From positions 1-64,000 of the forward strand of contig JAAYOB010000007.1 in assembly GCA_012520575.1 (NCBI GenBank): a DNA stretch of 64,000 nt, read 5' to 3'. A program made the position numbers and the translations under genes. Source of the DNA: Candidatus Stramentimicrobium fermentans (lineage in GTDB: Bacteria > Atribacterota > Phoenicimicrobiia > Phoenicimicrobiales > Stramentimicrobiaceae). Below, piece by piece: positions 19,663-29,323 of this stretch; position 1 is the first letter of the stretch; each line of letters opens with the position of its first letter. The notes beneath the pieces were generated by a model, which did no database searches, was not told the origin of the DNA, and worked only from the letters and a program-made list of their open reading frames with translations.

Positions 19663-21522
19663 TTACTCCGTTTCTGGTTTATCCCTACTTTTTATATTTA
19701 AAAATATTTCATGATAGCCCTCTACCACAAAATCGGTATCTAGGGTAGCCCTTAAATCTTTTTGGTTATGCCTTGTTTCATCTCTATCTATTTGTCCTAA
19801 TTTTTCACTTTCATTGAATAGAATTAATTCAACAATTATTTGATTATTTTTTTCCTTCTCTTCCAGGTATGCTTTAATTCCGGCCCAACCATCCAATAGA
19901 TAATCTTGCTCCCCTTGGGTAATAGTTTTCTCGGTTATTTGTTCTTTTGATAATCCTCCCTTAACAATCAGTACCGCATCCCCAACAGAGGCACTATCGG
20001 GTATCCTTATGCTTACCTGTTTTTGCTCTTCGGATAATCTATAAGGAGCGATTATGATTTGGGGTTCAATATTTTCTCCCAAGTAATATTCTTTAGTGTT
20101 TAGCTTTACTTCCTTAATAAGCGCACTCTGGTTCTGCTCTTTGATAGTAACATCGATTGAAATTTCATTTAAATCGATCTCTTCGTAAAAATTATAATAT
20201 AACAAATCCAATAAAGTACTCAAGTCATTGCTCACTTCGACAGCTATGTCATTTTCATTAAAATAAATATTATCATAGTTTAAAATCTCTTCATTATTTT
20301 TACATCTAAAGCCAAACTTGGTAATTGCGGTTCCCTGACCAATTCTGTCAAGAACATTATCTATAGATTGTATTAATAAAGCCGGTGCTATGCCCTGAAC
20401 CATTTCTTTTTGGGGAACCACCTTAGCTCCGCTTTGCTCTTTTATATTTCTATCTAAATCATGTACCATTATTTTGCAGGGAACAATGTTAGGAAATTTA
20501 TTAATTTTTGCTAAAACACCTGCACTCCTATCTTGAATCACTTCCCCTAATAAGAGATAGGGTGAGCCAATTTTAAAAGGCATTACGATGTTGGGAAAGC
20601 TATGATAAATATAAACAGCGCTAAAAAGATATGATACGGCTCCCTGATGCAAGAAGGGATGACCAAATGCTAGCACATAATTATCCTGACAGTAAGTGGC
20701 GGTTCCTATTCCCATAACACTAACATCTCCCAAAGATAATTGTACCCCAATAGCCGAACCAGGCTCAATCTTTTGTATACCGTTACTTATATCTAATTCT
20801 TTCTCCATATCTTGATATTCTGCCAAATTTTGCACTGAGGTGACGGCTACTCCATATTCATTAAAACTATTTTTAATATAAGCGCTAGCCCGCCTACTAA
20901 AACAAGATATTATGAGAGGTGATTTTATGTTATAGAAATCAATGCTGGGCTTATTACCAAAAACATGGCTATTATTCAGCTTGTAGGAGGAAGTCAAGTT
21001 TTGTAGCCCTTTTTTTAAGTTATCGTCGACAGAACAGGTGATAACCTTGCTCTCTATTAGAGAATTGTAATCTATACTCTGTTTTTCCTGGTCGATATAC
21101 TCAAAAAGGGTTAATATGATATGGATAGGAGTTACCAGGCATAGATTATGCTGACTCATCTCCCAGGAATGAGAAATAGCGCCAGCTAACTTTCCTTCAA
21201 AGTAGACCGGGCTCCCACTCATACCGGCAGATATACCACCATTATTATCTATTCTATCGCCACTTAATTTTACTAATATATAGGGATAGGTTATTCCTGA
21301 CCCATGAATAATATCGATGACCTCAACTTCAAACTCCTCTATCCTTATCCCGGAAAACACGGTCTTCCCTATCCCTTTCATACCAGGATGTATATCAGTG
21401 ATCATGATTAGATCTTTCTGATTGTGGGCCAGGACATTACTTGGGATAATACTGAAGATAATAATGGACAGTAGTAATTTATAAAAAAATGTTATAGTGG
21501 TACTTCTAACTAATTGATTCAT
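19663..21522 (-). CDS. Exported SpoIVB-type S55 peptidase-domain protein
   Basis: Signal peptide; HPGMKGIGKTVFSGIRIEEFEVEVI...SAGMSGSPVYFEGKLAGAISHSWEMS; FGHPF. Confidence 0.88.
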   Translation of the reverse strand: MNQLVRSTTITFFYKLLLSIIIFSIIPSNVLAHNQKDLIMITDIHPGMKGIGKTVFSGIRIEEFEVEVIDIIHGSGITYPYILVKLSGDRIDNNGGISAGMSGSPVYFEGKLAGAISHSWEMSQHNLCLVTPIHIILTLFEYIDQEKQSIDYNSLIESKVITCSVDDNLKKGLQNLTSSYKLNNSHVFGNKPSIDFYNIKSPLIISCFSRRASAYIKNSFNEYGVAVTSVQNLAEYQDMEKELDISNGIQKIEPGSAIGVQLSLGDVSVMGIGTATYCQDNYVLAFGHPFLHQGAVSYLFSAVYIYHSFPNIVMPFKIGSPYLLLGEVIQDRSAGVLAKINKFPNIVPCKIMVHDLDRNIKEQSGAKVVPQKEMVQGIAPALLIQSIDNVLDRIGQGTAITKFGFRCKNNEEILNYDNIYFNENDIAVEVSNDLSTLLDLLYYNFYEEIDLNEISIDVTIKEQNQSALIKEVKLNTKEYYLGENIEPQIIIAPYRLSEEQKQVSIRIPDSASVGDAVLIVKGGLSKEQITEKTITQGEQDYLLDGWAGIKAYLEEKEKNNQIIVELILFNESEKLGQIDRDETRHNQKDLRATLDTDFVVEGYHEIFLNIKSRDKPETE

Positions 21523-21585
21523 CTTTTCTAATTTAGAATATTACATTTTTGTAAAATTTATGTGACTTCAGCCTTAATTACAACT

Positions 21586-22605
21586 TTAACGAAAACCACT
21601 GCTGATTAGGCCCTGTTTTAGGACATGGATTTGATCTAATACCCTGCCCGCCCCTAAAGCAACACAGGAAATGGGATTTTCTGCAACATAGGCAGGTATT
21701 TTATTTACTTTGGTCAATAATATATCTAAATTACCCAACAGAGATCCACCGCCGGTAAGAACCATTCCTTTATCAGCAATATCAGCAGATAATTCTGGCG
21801 GGGTTCTCTCTAAAACCATTCTGATGGCATCCAATATTGCTTCTAAACTTTTAGAGACGGCTTCTAACAACTCTGCTGAACCAACTTCTATAGTTTTTGG
21901 TAATCCGGTAATCAGATCTCTCCCTCTGACTTCGGCAAATCTTTCCTTTTCCGGCTCCATTGCCGTACCAATTTCTACTTTTAAATTTTCAGCAGTTTTT
22001 TGTCCAATCATCAGGTTGTATTTGTTTTTAATATACTTTATTATATCTTCATCAAAATTATTGCCAGCTATCCTTAAAGACTCACTCTCTACAATTCCGC
22101 CTAAGGAAATTACCGCAATATCTGTTGTTCCTCCACCTATATCAACCACCATATTACCATAGGGCTCACTGATATCTAAGCCAGCACCAATTGCGGCAGC
22201 GATAGATTCTTCTACCAAATAGGCTTTTTTGGCACCAGATTGAATTGCTGCCTCTAAGGCAGCCCTTTTTTCTACTTCAGTACCTCCTGCTGGAACACAT
22301 ATCACTACCTGTGGCCGAAATAATCTTGAATTAGAAAAAACTTTTTTTATAAAATAGGTTAGCATTTTTTCAGTCACATCATAATCAGCTATTACCCCGG
22401 CTTTTAAGGGTTCCAAAGCAATAATATTACCCGGTGTTTTACCTAACATTTCCTTAGCCTCTTTGCCCACCGCAAACACCTTTCCAGTATCCCGATATAT
22501 TGATACCACAGAAGGCTCTTGCAATACGATTCCTTTGCCTTTTTGATAAATCAATACACTGACTGTCCCTAAATCAATTCCTAGACTCTTATCTATTCCC
22601 AGCAT
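21586..22605 (-). CDS. mreB: MreB/Mbl actin-like rod-shape determining protein
   Basis: LGIDLGTVSVLIYQKGKGIVLQEPSVV, PYGNMVVDIGGGTTDIAVISLGGIV, MVLTGGGSLL. Confidence 0.96.
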   Translation of the reverse strand: MLGIDKSLGIDLGTVSVLIYQKGKGIVLQEPSVVSIYRDTGKVFAVGKEAKEMLGKTPGNIIALEPLKAGVIADYDVTEKMLTYFIKKVFSNSRLFRPQVVICVPAGGTEVEKRAALEAAIQSGAKKAYLVEESIAAAIGAGLDISEPYGNMVVDIGGGTTDIAVISLGGIVESESLRIAGNNFDEDIIKYIKNKYNLMIGQKTAENLKVEIGTAMEPEKERFAEVRGRDLITGLPKTIEVGSAELLEAVSKSLEAILDAIRMVLERTPPELSADIADKGMVLTGGGSLLGNLDILLTKVNKIPAYVAENPISCVALGAGRVLDQIHVLKQGLISSGFR

Positions 22606-22726
22606 ATATTTATTTCCTCCTCACAATCTCCTTTGCCATTCTGATTCAGATTAATAACCAAATAAACCATTAATGTATACTGTTACCCTTGTTATATACT
22701 GACAATTAGGTTAATTATTTATGGCT

Positions 22727-24001
22727 CTATACCCTTCTGATATGGGCTCCTAACTCTCTTAACTTCTCCTCTATCTTAACATAACCTCTGTCAATATGAT
22801 ATACCCTGCTTATCTCCGTGGTTCCCTCTGCTATCAAGCCCGCCAATACTAAGGCCGCTCCACCCCTCAAATCAGAAGCCATAACAGGAGCTGCACTCAG
22901 TTTTTTTACACCCTTAATAATACTATTCCTTCCTTCAATTTTAATATCAGCCCCCATCCTTCTAAGATCACCGGCGTGAGCAAAGCGATTTTCAAAAACA
23001 TTTTCGGTAATAATACTGGTCCCATTTGCAATGGACATTAAGGACATAAATTGGGCTTGCAGGTCAGTAGGAAATCCAGGGAAGGGCATTGTTTTAATAT
23101 CAACAGACTTTATGATGTCTGAATTAGAAATAATTACTGTATCATCTTCTTTGTTGTCAACATTTATGCCTGCTTCTTCTAATTTTACAATGCAGGATTT
23201 TAAGTAGTAGGGATTAATGTGTTTGATTTCTACTACCCCTCCGGTAATGGCAGCTGCAATCATATAGGTACCTGCTTCGATCCTATCCGGTATAATACGA
23301 TAATGTACCCCCTTCAGTTCTTTTACACCCTTTATGGTTATAATATCGGTACCTAAGCCGCTTATTTGGGCACCCATTTTATTTAAAAATGTACCTAATT
23401 CAATTACTTCAGGGTCCTTGGCGGCATTTTCAATCATGGTAGTTCCCTCTGCTAAAGTGGCAGCCATCATGATATTCTCAGTGGCACCCAGGCTTGGAAA
23501 ATCAAAGTATATATCATTGCCAACCAAATTTTTAACCTCTGCCTTAATATATCCCTTTTCGGTAACAATATTGGCCCCCAGAGATTGAAAGCCCTTCAAG
23601 TGAAAATCAACCGGTCTAGCACCGATAGCACATCCTCCGGGAAGGGATATTTTGGCTTTTTTTAAACGGGCAATCAACGGCCCCATTACTAAAAATGATG
23701 CCCTCATGGTCTTAACTAATTCATAGGGTGCTTCATAATTATTGAAATCATCGGGATCTATGTACAGAGTATTACTATCCTTCCATTCCACCTGTATTCC
23801 CAGAGTTTTAATAACTTCAATCATACTATAGACATCTGTTAGTTGTGGTACATTTTCTAAAACGCATACCTCGCTGGTTAGAAGACATGCCGCCATTATA
23901 GAAAGGGCAGAATTTTTTGCACCATCAATAATCACTGTTCCTTGTAATGGTTTACCGCCAGTTATAAAAAATCTTTCCGGGTTTTGCAATTCTTTCACCA
24001 A
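22727..24001 (-). CDS. murA: UDP-N-acetylglucosamine 1-carboxyvinyltransferase
   Basis: GTVIIDGAKNSALSIMAA, LPGGCAIGARPVDFHLKG (catalytic Cys present). Confidence 0.98.
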   Translation of the reverse strand: MVKELQNPERFFITGGKPLQGTVIIDGAKNSALSIMAACLLTSEVCVLENVPQLTDVYSMIEVIKTLGIQVEWKDSNTLYIDPDDFNNYEAPYELVKTMRASFLVMGPLIARLKKAKISLPGGCAIGARPVDFHLKGFQSLGANIVTEKGYIKAEVKNLVGNDIYFDFPSLGATENIMMAATLAEGTTMIENAAKDPEVIELGTFLNKMGAQISGLGTDIITIKGVKELKGVHYRIIPDRIEAGTYMIAAAITGGVVEIKHINPYYLKSCIVKLEEAGINVDNKEDDTVIISNSDIIKSVDIKTMPFPGFPTDLQAQFMSLMSIANGTSIITENVFENRFAHAGDLRRMGADIKIEGRNSIIKGVKKLSAAPVMASDLRGGAALVLAGLIAEGTTEISRVYHIDRGYVKIEEKLRELGAHIRRV

Positions 24002-24013
24002 TCCTTTTCTTTT

Positions 24014-25081
24014 TTACTTAGTCAAAAAAGATTTTAATGTTTTTTCATAAGGGGGTTCCAATATCCCATTTTCAGTAATAATTGCTGTTATATTATAGTT
24101 AGGGGTGATATCAAATGCCGGATTATGGACAGCAATATGGCAAGGTGCAATCCTTTTATCCATAATTGTGGTTACTTCCTCCGGGCTCCTTTCTTCAATG
24201 GGGATATCCTCTCCCTTTTTAAGGTTGAAATCGATAGTAGAGGTAGGGGCAGCTACATAGAAGGGAATATTGTGTACTTTTGCTAATACTGAAAGACTGT
24301 AAGTACCAATCTTATTTACCGTATCACCATTGGTCACTATTCGGTCAGCCCCCACAACTATTTTAGTAATCTTTTTCTGGTACATTAAAAATCCTGCCAC
24401 CGAATCGCAGATCAGTGTAAAGGGGATCTTATCGTATTTTAACTCCCAGGCTGTTAATCTGGCCCCCTGTAAAACTGGCCGTGTTTCGTCTACAAATACT
24501 TTAATATTCCTCTTTTTTTGAAATACAGAGCGAATAACACCTATGGCAGTACCATAGAAAACAGTGGCTAGTGACCCGGCATTGCAATGTGTTAAAATAA
24601 TGTCCCCATCTTCAAAAAGCCTTACTCCATTTTCTCCAATCGACAGATTAGTTTTTATATCCTGTTCAGCCAGAGAATTTGCTTTTGATAATATTCTTTC
24701 TTTTAATTCATCTACGGAACTCTTGGAACTGGTAATTACCTTCCAAATTTCATCTAAAGCCCAAAATAGATTTACAGCTGTTGGCCTGGAATGGGCTAAT
24801 TCATCTTTTACTACTGCTAATTTACTGCAAAACTCAGCTTTGCTTTTAACTTTAATATTATTAGCAGCTAGGGCCATTCCGTAAGCCGCCGCAACACCGA
24901 TAGCAGGAGCACCTCTGATAGCCATGCTTTTTATAGCATCTATTACCTCATAATGCGAAATACAGGTCAACATTTCTAATCTTTCCGGCAATTTCCTTTG
25001 ATCTACCATAACCACTTTATTATCTTCCCATTTGATAGTCCTTTTTACCGCATTCATTGTAATTTCCATCCCCATTTTCAT
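24014..25081 (-). CDS. mtnA: Methylthioribose-1-phosphate isomerase (MtnA/eIF2B-like family)
   Basis: AIRGAPAIGVAAAYGMALAA, LTHCNAGSLAT, VDETRPVLQGARLTAWEL, VGADRIVTNGDTVNKIGTY. Confidence 0.95.
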   Translation of the reverse strand: MKMGMEITMNAVKRTIKWEDNKVVMVDQRKLPERLEMLTCISHYEVIDAIKSMAIRGAPAIGVAAAYGMALAANNIKVKSKAEFCSKLAVVKDELAHSRPTAVNLFWALDEIWKVITSSKSSVDELKERILSKANSLAEQDIKTNLSIGENGVRLFEDGDIILTHCNAGSLATVFYGTAIGVIRSVFQKKRNIKVFVDETRPVLQGARLTAWELKYDKIPFTLICDSVAGFLMYQKKITKIVVGADRIVTNGDTVNKIGTYSLSVLAKVHNIPFYVAAPTSTIDFNLKKGEDIPIEERSPEEVTTIMDKRIAPCHIAVHNPAFDITPNYNITAIITENGILEPPYEKTLKSFLTK

Positions 25082-25106
25082 TTCAATTAGGTAAGATTTT
25101 CTCTTA

Positions 25107-25565
25107 TTAAGTTAAGAGGCTAAGAATGCCCAAATCAGTCAGTGTAACAATAATCCCCGCTATTATAACACCGGCAGTCATCATGAAAATAGCATAACTA
25201 AATCGTATCCCGAACAGGAAGGCTGCTGCCGAACCTGCCCAAACCCCCGTACCGGGAAGGGGTATAGCAACAAAGAATAATAAGAATAAGGCACCATATT
25301 TTTCATATCTCTGTTGATATCTACTCGTTCTTTTAAATAGCCAGGAAAAAAATTGATCAAAGAAAGTCCATCTTCTGAGAAAATCTGAAAATGGCTTTAG
25401 ATACACTAATATTAACAAAGCAGGAACGATATTTCCCAATACGGCAAAAATAAAGGTGGGCAGTATCGGCAAATCAAAATGATTCAAACCAATCGGAATC
25501 GCTCCTCTTATCTCCATTATAGGAAGTGCTGCTAAAAACGCCACTTTAATCAGATTAAAGATCAA
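25107..25565 (-). CDS. COG2426-type small multidrug export/membrane protein
   Basis: AALPIMEIRGAIPIGLNHF...FLFFVAIPLPGTGVWAGSAAAFLFG. Confidence 0.85.
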   Translation of the reverse strand: MIFNLIKVAFLAALPIMEIRGAIPIGLNHFDLPILPTFIFAVLGNIVPALLILVYLKPFSDFLRRWTFFDQFFSWLFKRTSRYQQRYEKYGALFLLFFVAIPLPGTGVWAGSAAAFLFGIRFSYAIFMMTAGVIIAGIIVTLTDLGILSLLT

Positions 25566-26382
25566 TGTTTTTAATTACCTTCTTTACCAGATGTGTCATT
25601 ATCGGCTCCGAACGTGTTGCCGCATCTAATATTTCTTGGAAATGCACCTTTTCTACTACTCCTTCGATTGCCAAATCGGTTATACAAGATATCCCCAATA
25701 CTCGCATCCCCATATGGTTTGCCACAATTACCTCAGGTACAGTGGACATACCTACTGCATCTGCCCCCATTTTTATAAGCATTCTATACTCAGCCGGTGT
25801 CTCCAACATGGGCCCGGTCAGACCGGCATAAACTCCCTTATGTAATTTTATACCATCTTCCAGGGCAATAGTTTCTGCTAAGGAAATTAGTTTTTGATTA
25901 TAGGCTTGAGACATATCGGGGAAACGGGGTCCCAATTTCTCTTCATTTGGACCAATCAAAGGGTTTACCCCCATTAAGTTAATGTGGTCAGAGATCAGCA
26001 TGAGGTCCCCTCTTTGAAAATTGCGATTCATTCCCCCGGCAGCATTTGAAATGATGATTGTCTTAGCTCCCAACCTTTTCATTACCCTTACGGGAAAGGC
26101 AATTTCTGCCATATTATAACCTTCATAAAAATGAAATCTTCCTTGCATAGCAATGACTGGCTTGCCCTCTAATTTTCCCATAACCAGATTGCCGCTATGC
26201 CCATGTACAGTGGATATAGGAAAATGCCTAATCTTCTCATAAGGTATTACCACACGGTTTTCAATTTCATCGGCAAGTGCCCCTAATCCGGTTCCAAGAA
26301 TAATAGCAATATCGGGTATTATATCAGAGTATTCTCTTATAGTTTTATTGCTTTCTGTAATCTTTTCTAGAATATTACTCAT
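25555..26382 (-). CDS. Purine nucleoside phosphorylase
   Basis: ILGTGLGALADEI, GRFHFYEGY, NAAGGMN, GADAVGMSTVPEVIVANHMGMRVLGISCITD; start chosen from AGGAGA SD. Confidence 0.95.
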   Translation of the reverse strand: MSNILEKITESNKTIREYSDIIPDIAIILGTGLGALADEIENRVVIPYEKIRHFPISTVHGHSGNLVMGKLEGKPVIAMQGRFHFYEGYNMAEIAFPVRVMKRLGAKTIIISNAAGGMNRNFQRGDLMLISDHINLMGVNPLIGPNEEKLGPRFPDMSQAYNQKLISLAETIALEDGIKLHKGVYAGLTGPMLETPAEYRMLIKMGADAVGMSTVPEVIVANHMGMRVLGISCITDLAIEGVVEKVHFQEILDAATRSEPIMTHLVKKVIKNIDL

Positions 26383-26429
26383 GTGTAATTCTCTCCTATT
26401 AAATTTTCTCATAGAAATATTATTAAGCG

Positions 26430-27341
26430 TTATGTCCTGGGAAAGGCTTTAAAATATTCTTCTTTAATCCATTTTCTGCTAACGTGGGTATAGATTTGTG
26501 TAGTAGAAATATCTGAATGTCCTAACATCTCTTGCACTGTTCTTAAATCCGCCCCATTTTCAATTAAATGAGTAGCCAGGGTGTGCCTTAAAGTATGTGG
26601 TGTAACATTCTTCTTAATGCCTGATTCTCGTGCATATTTCTTTACCAAATAAAAGACACCCTGTCGTGTAATAGACCGACCACGGTTATTTAAAAATAGC
26701 CGGTCTGTCTCTTTTCCTCTTGTTAACTTTGGTCTAACTAATTTAAGATAATCAAGTAAAACCTTTTGTGCCCGGGCCGAAAAGGGAATCCACCTTTCTT
26801 TATTCCCTTTGCCAATGCATTTCAGCAATTTATGGTCCAGATTAAGGTCACTTCTTTTTAGATCTATTAATTCTGAAACTCTTATTCCGGTAGCATACAA
26901 GAGTTCAATTATGGCCTGGTCCCTTTTACCGGCTAGTCCCTTAAAATTTTTCTCCGCTAACAATTTATCTAATTCCCTTAAATTCAAGGCTTCCGGAAGT
27001 TTCTTAGTTACTCTGGGAAATTCAATGTATCTGACCAAATCATTTTGAACATATTTCTCGGTAAGCAAAAAACGGTAAAACATTTTTAAAGCAACTAAAT
27101 TACGGAAAATAGAGTTTGCTGCTAATTTAATTTGATTTAAATAATGATAATATTGGCCAATGATTTCTCGGTCAACTTCCTGAAAGGTTAGCTGTTTTTG
27201 TTCAACAACGAATTCATAGTATTTTAATAAGTCATAGCGATAGGAAACAACGGTATTAAGGGATAGGCCCCTTTCCAGGGTCAGGTGCTCTAAGAAAAAT
27301 TCTATTAATTCTTTTTGTTGTTCATTATCTTTGGTATCGAT
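26430..27341 (-). CDS. Tyrosine recombinase XerD/XerC-like; 5' end uncertain
   Basis: Catalytic R-HxxR-H-Y (GIRVSELIDL, HTLRHTLATHLIENGADLRTVQEMLGHSDISTTQIYTHV). Core-binding domain (EQQKELIEFFLEHLTLERGLSLNTVVSYRYDLLKYYEF) is encoded in frame upstream of the ATG at 27083, but no ATG/GTG/TTG lies between the upstream stop (27359-27357) and that ATG. Confidence 0.85.
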   Translation of the reverse strand: MDTKDNEQQKELIEFFLEHLTLERGLSLNTVVSYRYDLLKYYEFVVEQKQLTFQEVDREIIGQYYHYLNQIKLAANSIFRNLVALKMFYRFLLTEKYVQNDLVRYIEFPRVTKKLPEALNLRELDKLLAEKNFKGLAGKRDQAIIELLYATGIRVSELIDLKRSDLNLDHKLLKCIGKGNKERWIPFSARAQKVLLDYLKLVRPKLTRGKETDRLFLNNRGRSITRQGVFYLVKKYARESGIKKNVTPHTLRHTLATHLIENGADLRTVQEMLGHSDISTTQIYTHVSRKWIKEEYFKAFPRT

Positions 27342-27388
27342 TGTAGCTTTCCATACCTAACAAATAATTTATTCTAATGGGATTTAAA

Positions 27389-28873
27389 TCAATGGATAAT
27401 TTCGGTATCCGGATGCACTATCTGTATCCAGACATTTCCAGGCTGTATTGCTAATCTATTACCATCTTTGTTATAAAAGAAGGTTTTCGATCTCTGCGTT
27501 TCTTTAAGCCAGGTTATTTCTTCCGACCTACCATTGTAAATAATTAACCCCGTCCCTTTACCAATTAAATCAACCGCCAATCTCCCTTCACTATCCAATA
27601 TCTTTTTATTGCTGTGTTGAATAATAATATTTTTGGCCTGTAATTGCTGACCTGTTTCTAAATCAGTGTGGGGTTTCCCATTTATGAAACGGACATATAG
27701 CTGTGTTCCAGAAACATATTCATAACTAACCGAATAGTTAGTATTATATTTAATAGCTATTTTCTGAATATCTTTACCAATTAATTCTTCTCTAGCATCA
27801 ATTTCAAATTGATAATCACCTTTATTGACCATTTCAATATAACCTAATCTCTTGGCCTCTTGTCTCAATTTTTCGGTTGAAGAGTAAAGGTTATGGGGCG
27901 GCTTGCGTTCGGACACTCTCCAAAAGGGCTGAAAATGAATTAATTCATTGATATCATCTATTCTCTCTTCTTTTATAAAAATAGCAGCATCTGGGCTTTC
28001 CCCGGCATGTACATAAACGGCATTGTGCTCCAGAGCTTTAGTAATAAAATAAGGTCTGGCACTACGAATAGGTCCAACTTTATTGGTATCCTGGGTAGCA
28101 AAAATAGCTAAGAAGCGTGTTATTCCTCCTTCTGCTAACACTTCATAGACAATATTGGCATTTCCTAGACCACTTTGTGGACGAGAAACGCTAGCATTAT
28201 CAATCATTATGGCCAGAGGCCTTTGATCAAAAGGAGACTCTTTCTCTGTTGTTTTAGGTAATGTGCTTAATTCTCCTGGAGTTACAATGGTCCCATAGGT
28301 TGACTCAATACGGTCTTGTCCTTCTAAACCTAACCTTGCCTGTATTTCAAATTCACCTTTTTCTAAGACCTCTCCCTCGATTTCTCTACGACTGGCAATA
28401 CTGGGGGTGAGGTCTCGATCAGCTATTTGTACATTAGGCACTATAGATATCTCCTCTTTAATTTGAGCCACCTCTTCCCTAGCCGGGATTTCAATTTCGG
28501 GCATTTTAACCTCAACTCTAGGATTACTTTCCACAACCATTTCATTTTTTTCCACTAATGGCTTGGTTTCAATTTCTTGTATTTTAGCCGGTTCCGGTAG
28601 AGTAGGCTCCACCCTGGGTCTGACGCTGACTTCAGCAATTGGCTCTTCCCTTGTTATCTCAGGCTTTACTGTAGTGGGGCTTTTGATAGAGGGCAGTTCT
28701 ACCATGGTAACCTCAATAATATCTTCAATTTCCGGTATATTTATAAACTCAAAAGAGAGCAGATTGTTAAAAGCCAGAATAAACATGATATTAAGAAATA
28801 TTGAGATTAGGAATGAACGCCCCAAAAAACTTTTGGGCTGCTTTCTTCTTCTTTTTGCTCTATATCCTGCCAT
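27389..28873 (-). CDS. TonB/TolA-like N-terminal anchor plus Pro/Glu-rich linker fused to DUF3048 (YerB-like) domain
   Basis: Basic N-terminus, single TM (SFLISIFLNIMFILAF) then IEVTMVELP and a P/E/V-rich linker; from about residue 215 RPLAIMIDNASVSRPQSGLGNANIVYEVLAEGGITRFLAIF...KVGPIRSARPYF as in DUF3048. Confidence 0.85.
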   Translation of the reverse strand: MAGYRAKRRRKQPKSFLGRSFLISIFLNIMFILAFNNLLSFEFINIPEIEDIIEVTMVELPSIKSPTTVKPEITREEPIAEVSVRPRVEPTLPEPAKIQEIETKPLVEKNEMVVESNPRVEVKMPEIEIPAREEVAQIKEEISIVPNVQIADRDLTPSIASRREIEGEVLEKGEFEIQARLGLEGQDRIESTYGTIVTPGELSTLPKTTEKESPFDQRPLAIMIDNASVSRPQSGLGNANIVYEVLAEGGITRFLAIFATQDTNKVGPIRSARPYFITKALEHNAVYVHAGESPDAAIFIKEERIDDINELIHFQPFWRVSERKPPHNLYSSTEKLRQEAKRLGYIEMVNKGDYQFEIDAREELIGKDIQKIAIKYNTNYSVSYEYVSGTQLYVRFINGKPHTDLETGQQLQAKNIIIQHSNKKILDSEGRLAVDLIGKGTGLIIYNGRSEEITWLKETQRSKTFFYNKDGNRLAIQPGNVWIQIVHPDTEIIH

Positions 28874-28915
28874 TATTTTTATTAAACACCTTATGAATTA
28901 TAATATCTCTTTGAT

Positions 28916-29323
28916 TCATTTTTCCCTAGGCTTAGTTGCTATGGCAATCCTCTCTGCCCCGCCCTTCTTAATCAGGTCCATAACTCTTACTACTTTACCA
29001 TGGGAAATATTCTGATCTGCTTCTAAAACAACCAAGGAATTATGGTTGCTCTTTATCTCTTCCTGTACCTTTTCCGATAAAGAGTTCGGGTCTATCAAGC
29101 GGTTATTGATATAAATTACGTTGTTTTCAGTAATAGTTACTATGGTGTTCTTCTGTTCCTTGACCGCCGCAAAATCGCCGCTTGGCAAATCAACTTTGAC
29201 TCCGCTTTCTACATTGATAAAGGTAGTAGTTAGCATGAAAAAGATGAGTAATTGAAACACGACATCAATTAAAGGAGTTAAATCAAATTTCAGAGCCTTG
29301 GTATTGGGACGATAAAATCTCAT
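28916..29323 (-). CDS. ExbD/TolR family biopolymer transport protein
   Basis: FDLTPLIDVVFQLLIFFMLTTTF with conserved TM Asp; overlaps the ExbB/TolQ gene. Confidence 0.95.
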   Translation of the reverse strand: MRFYRPNTKALKFDLTPLIDVVFQLLIFFMLTTTFINVESGVKVDLPSGDFAAVKEQKNTIVTITENNVIYINNRLIDPNSLSEKVQEEIKSNHNSLVVLEADQNISHGKVVRVMDLIKKGGAERIAIATKPREK

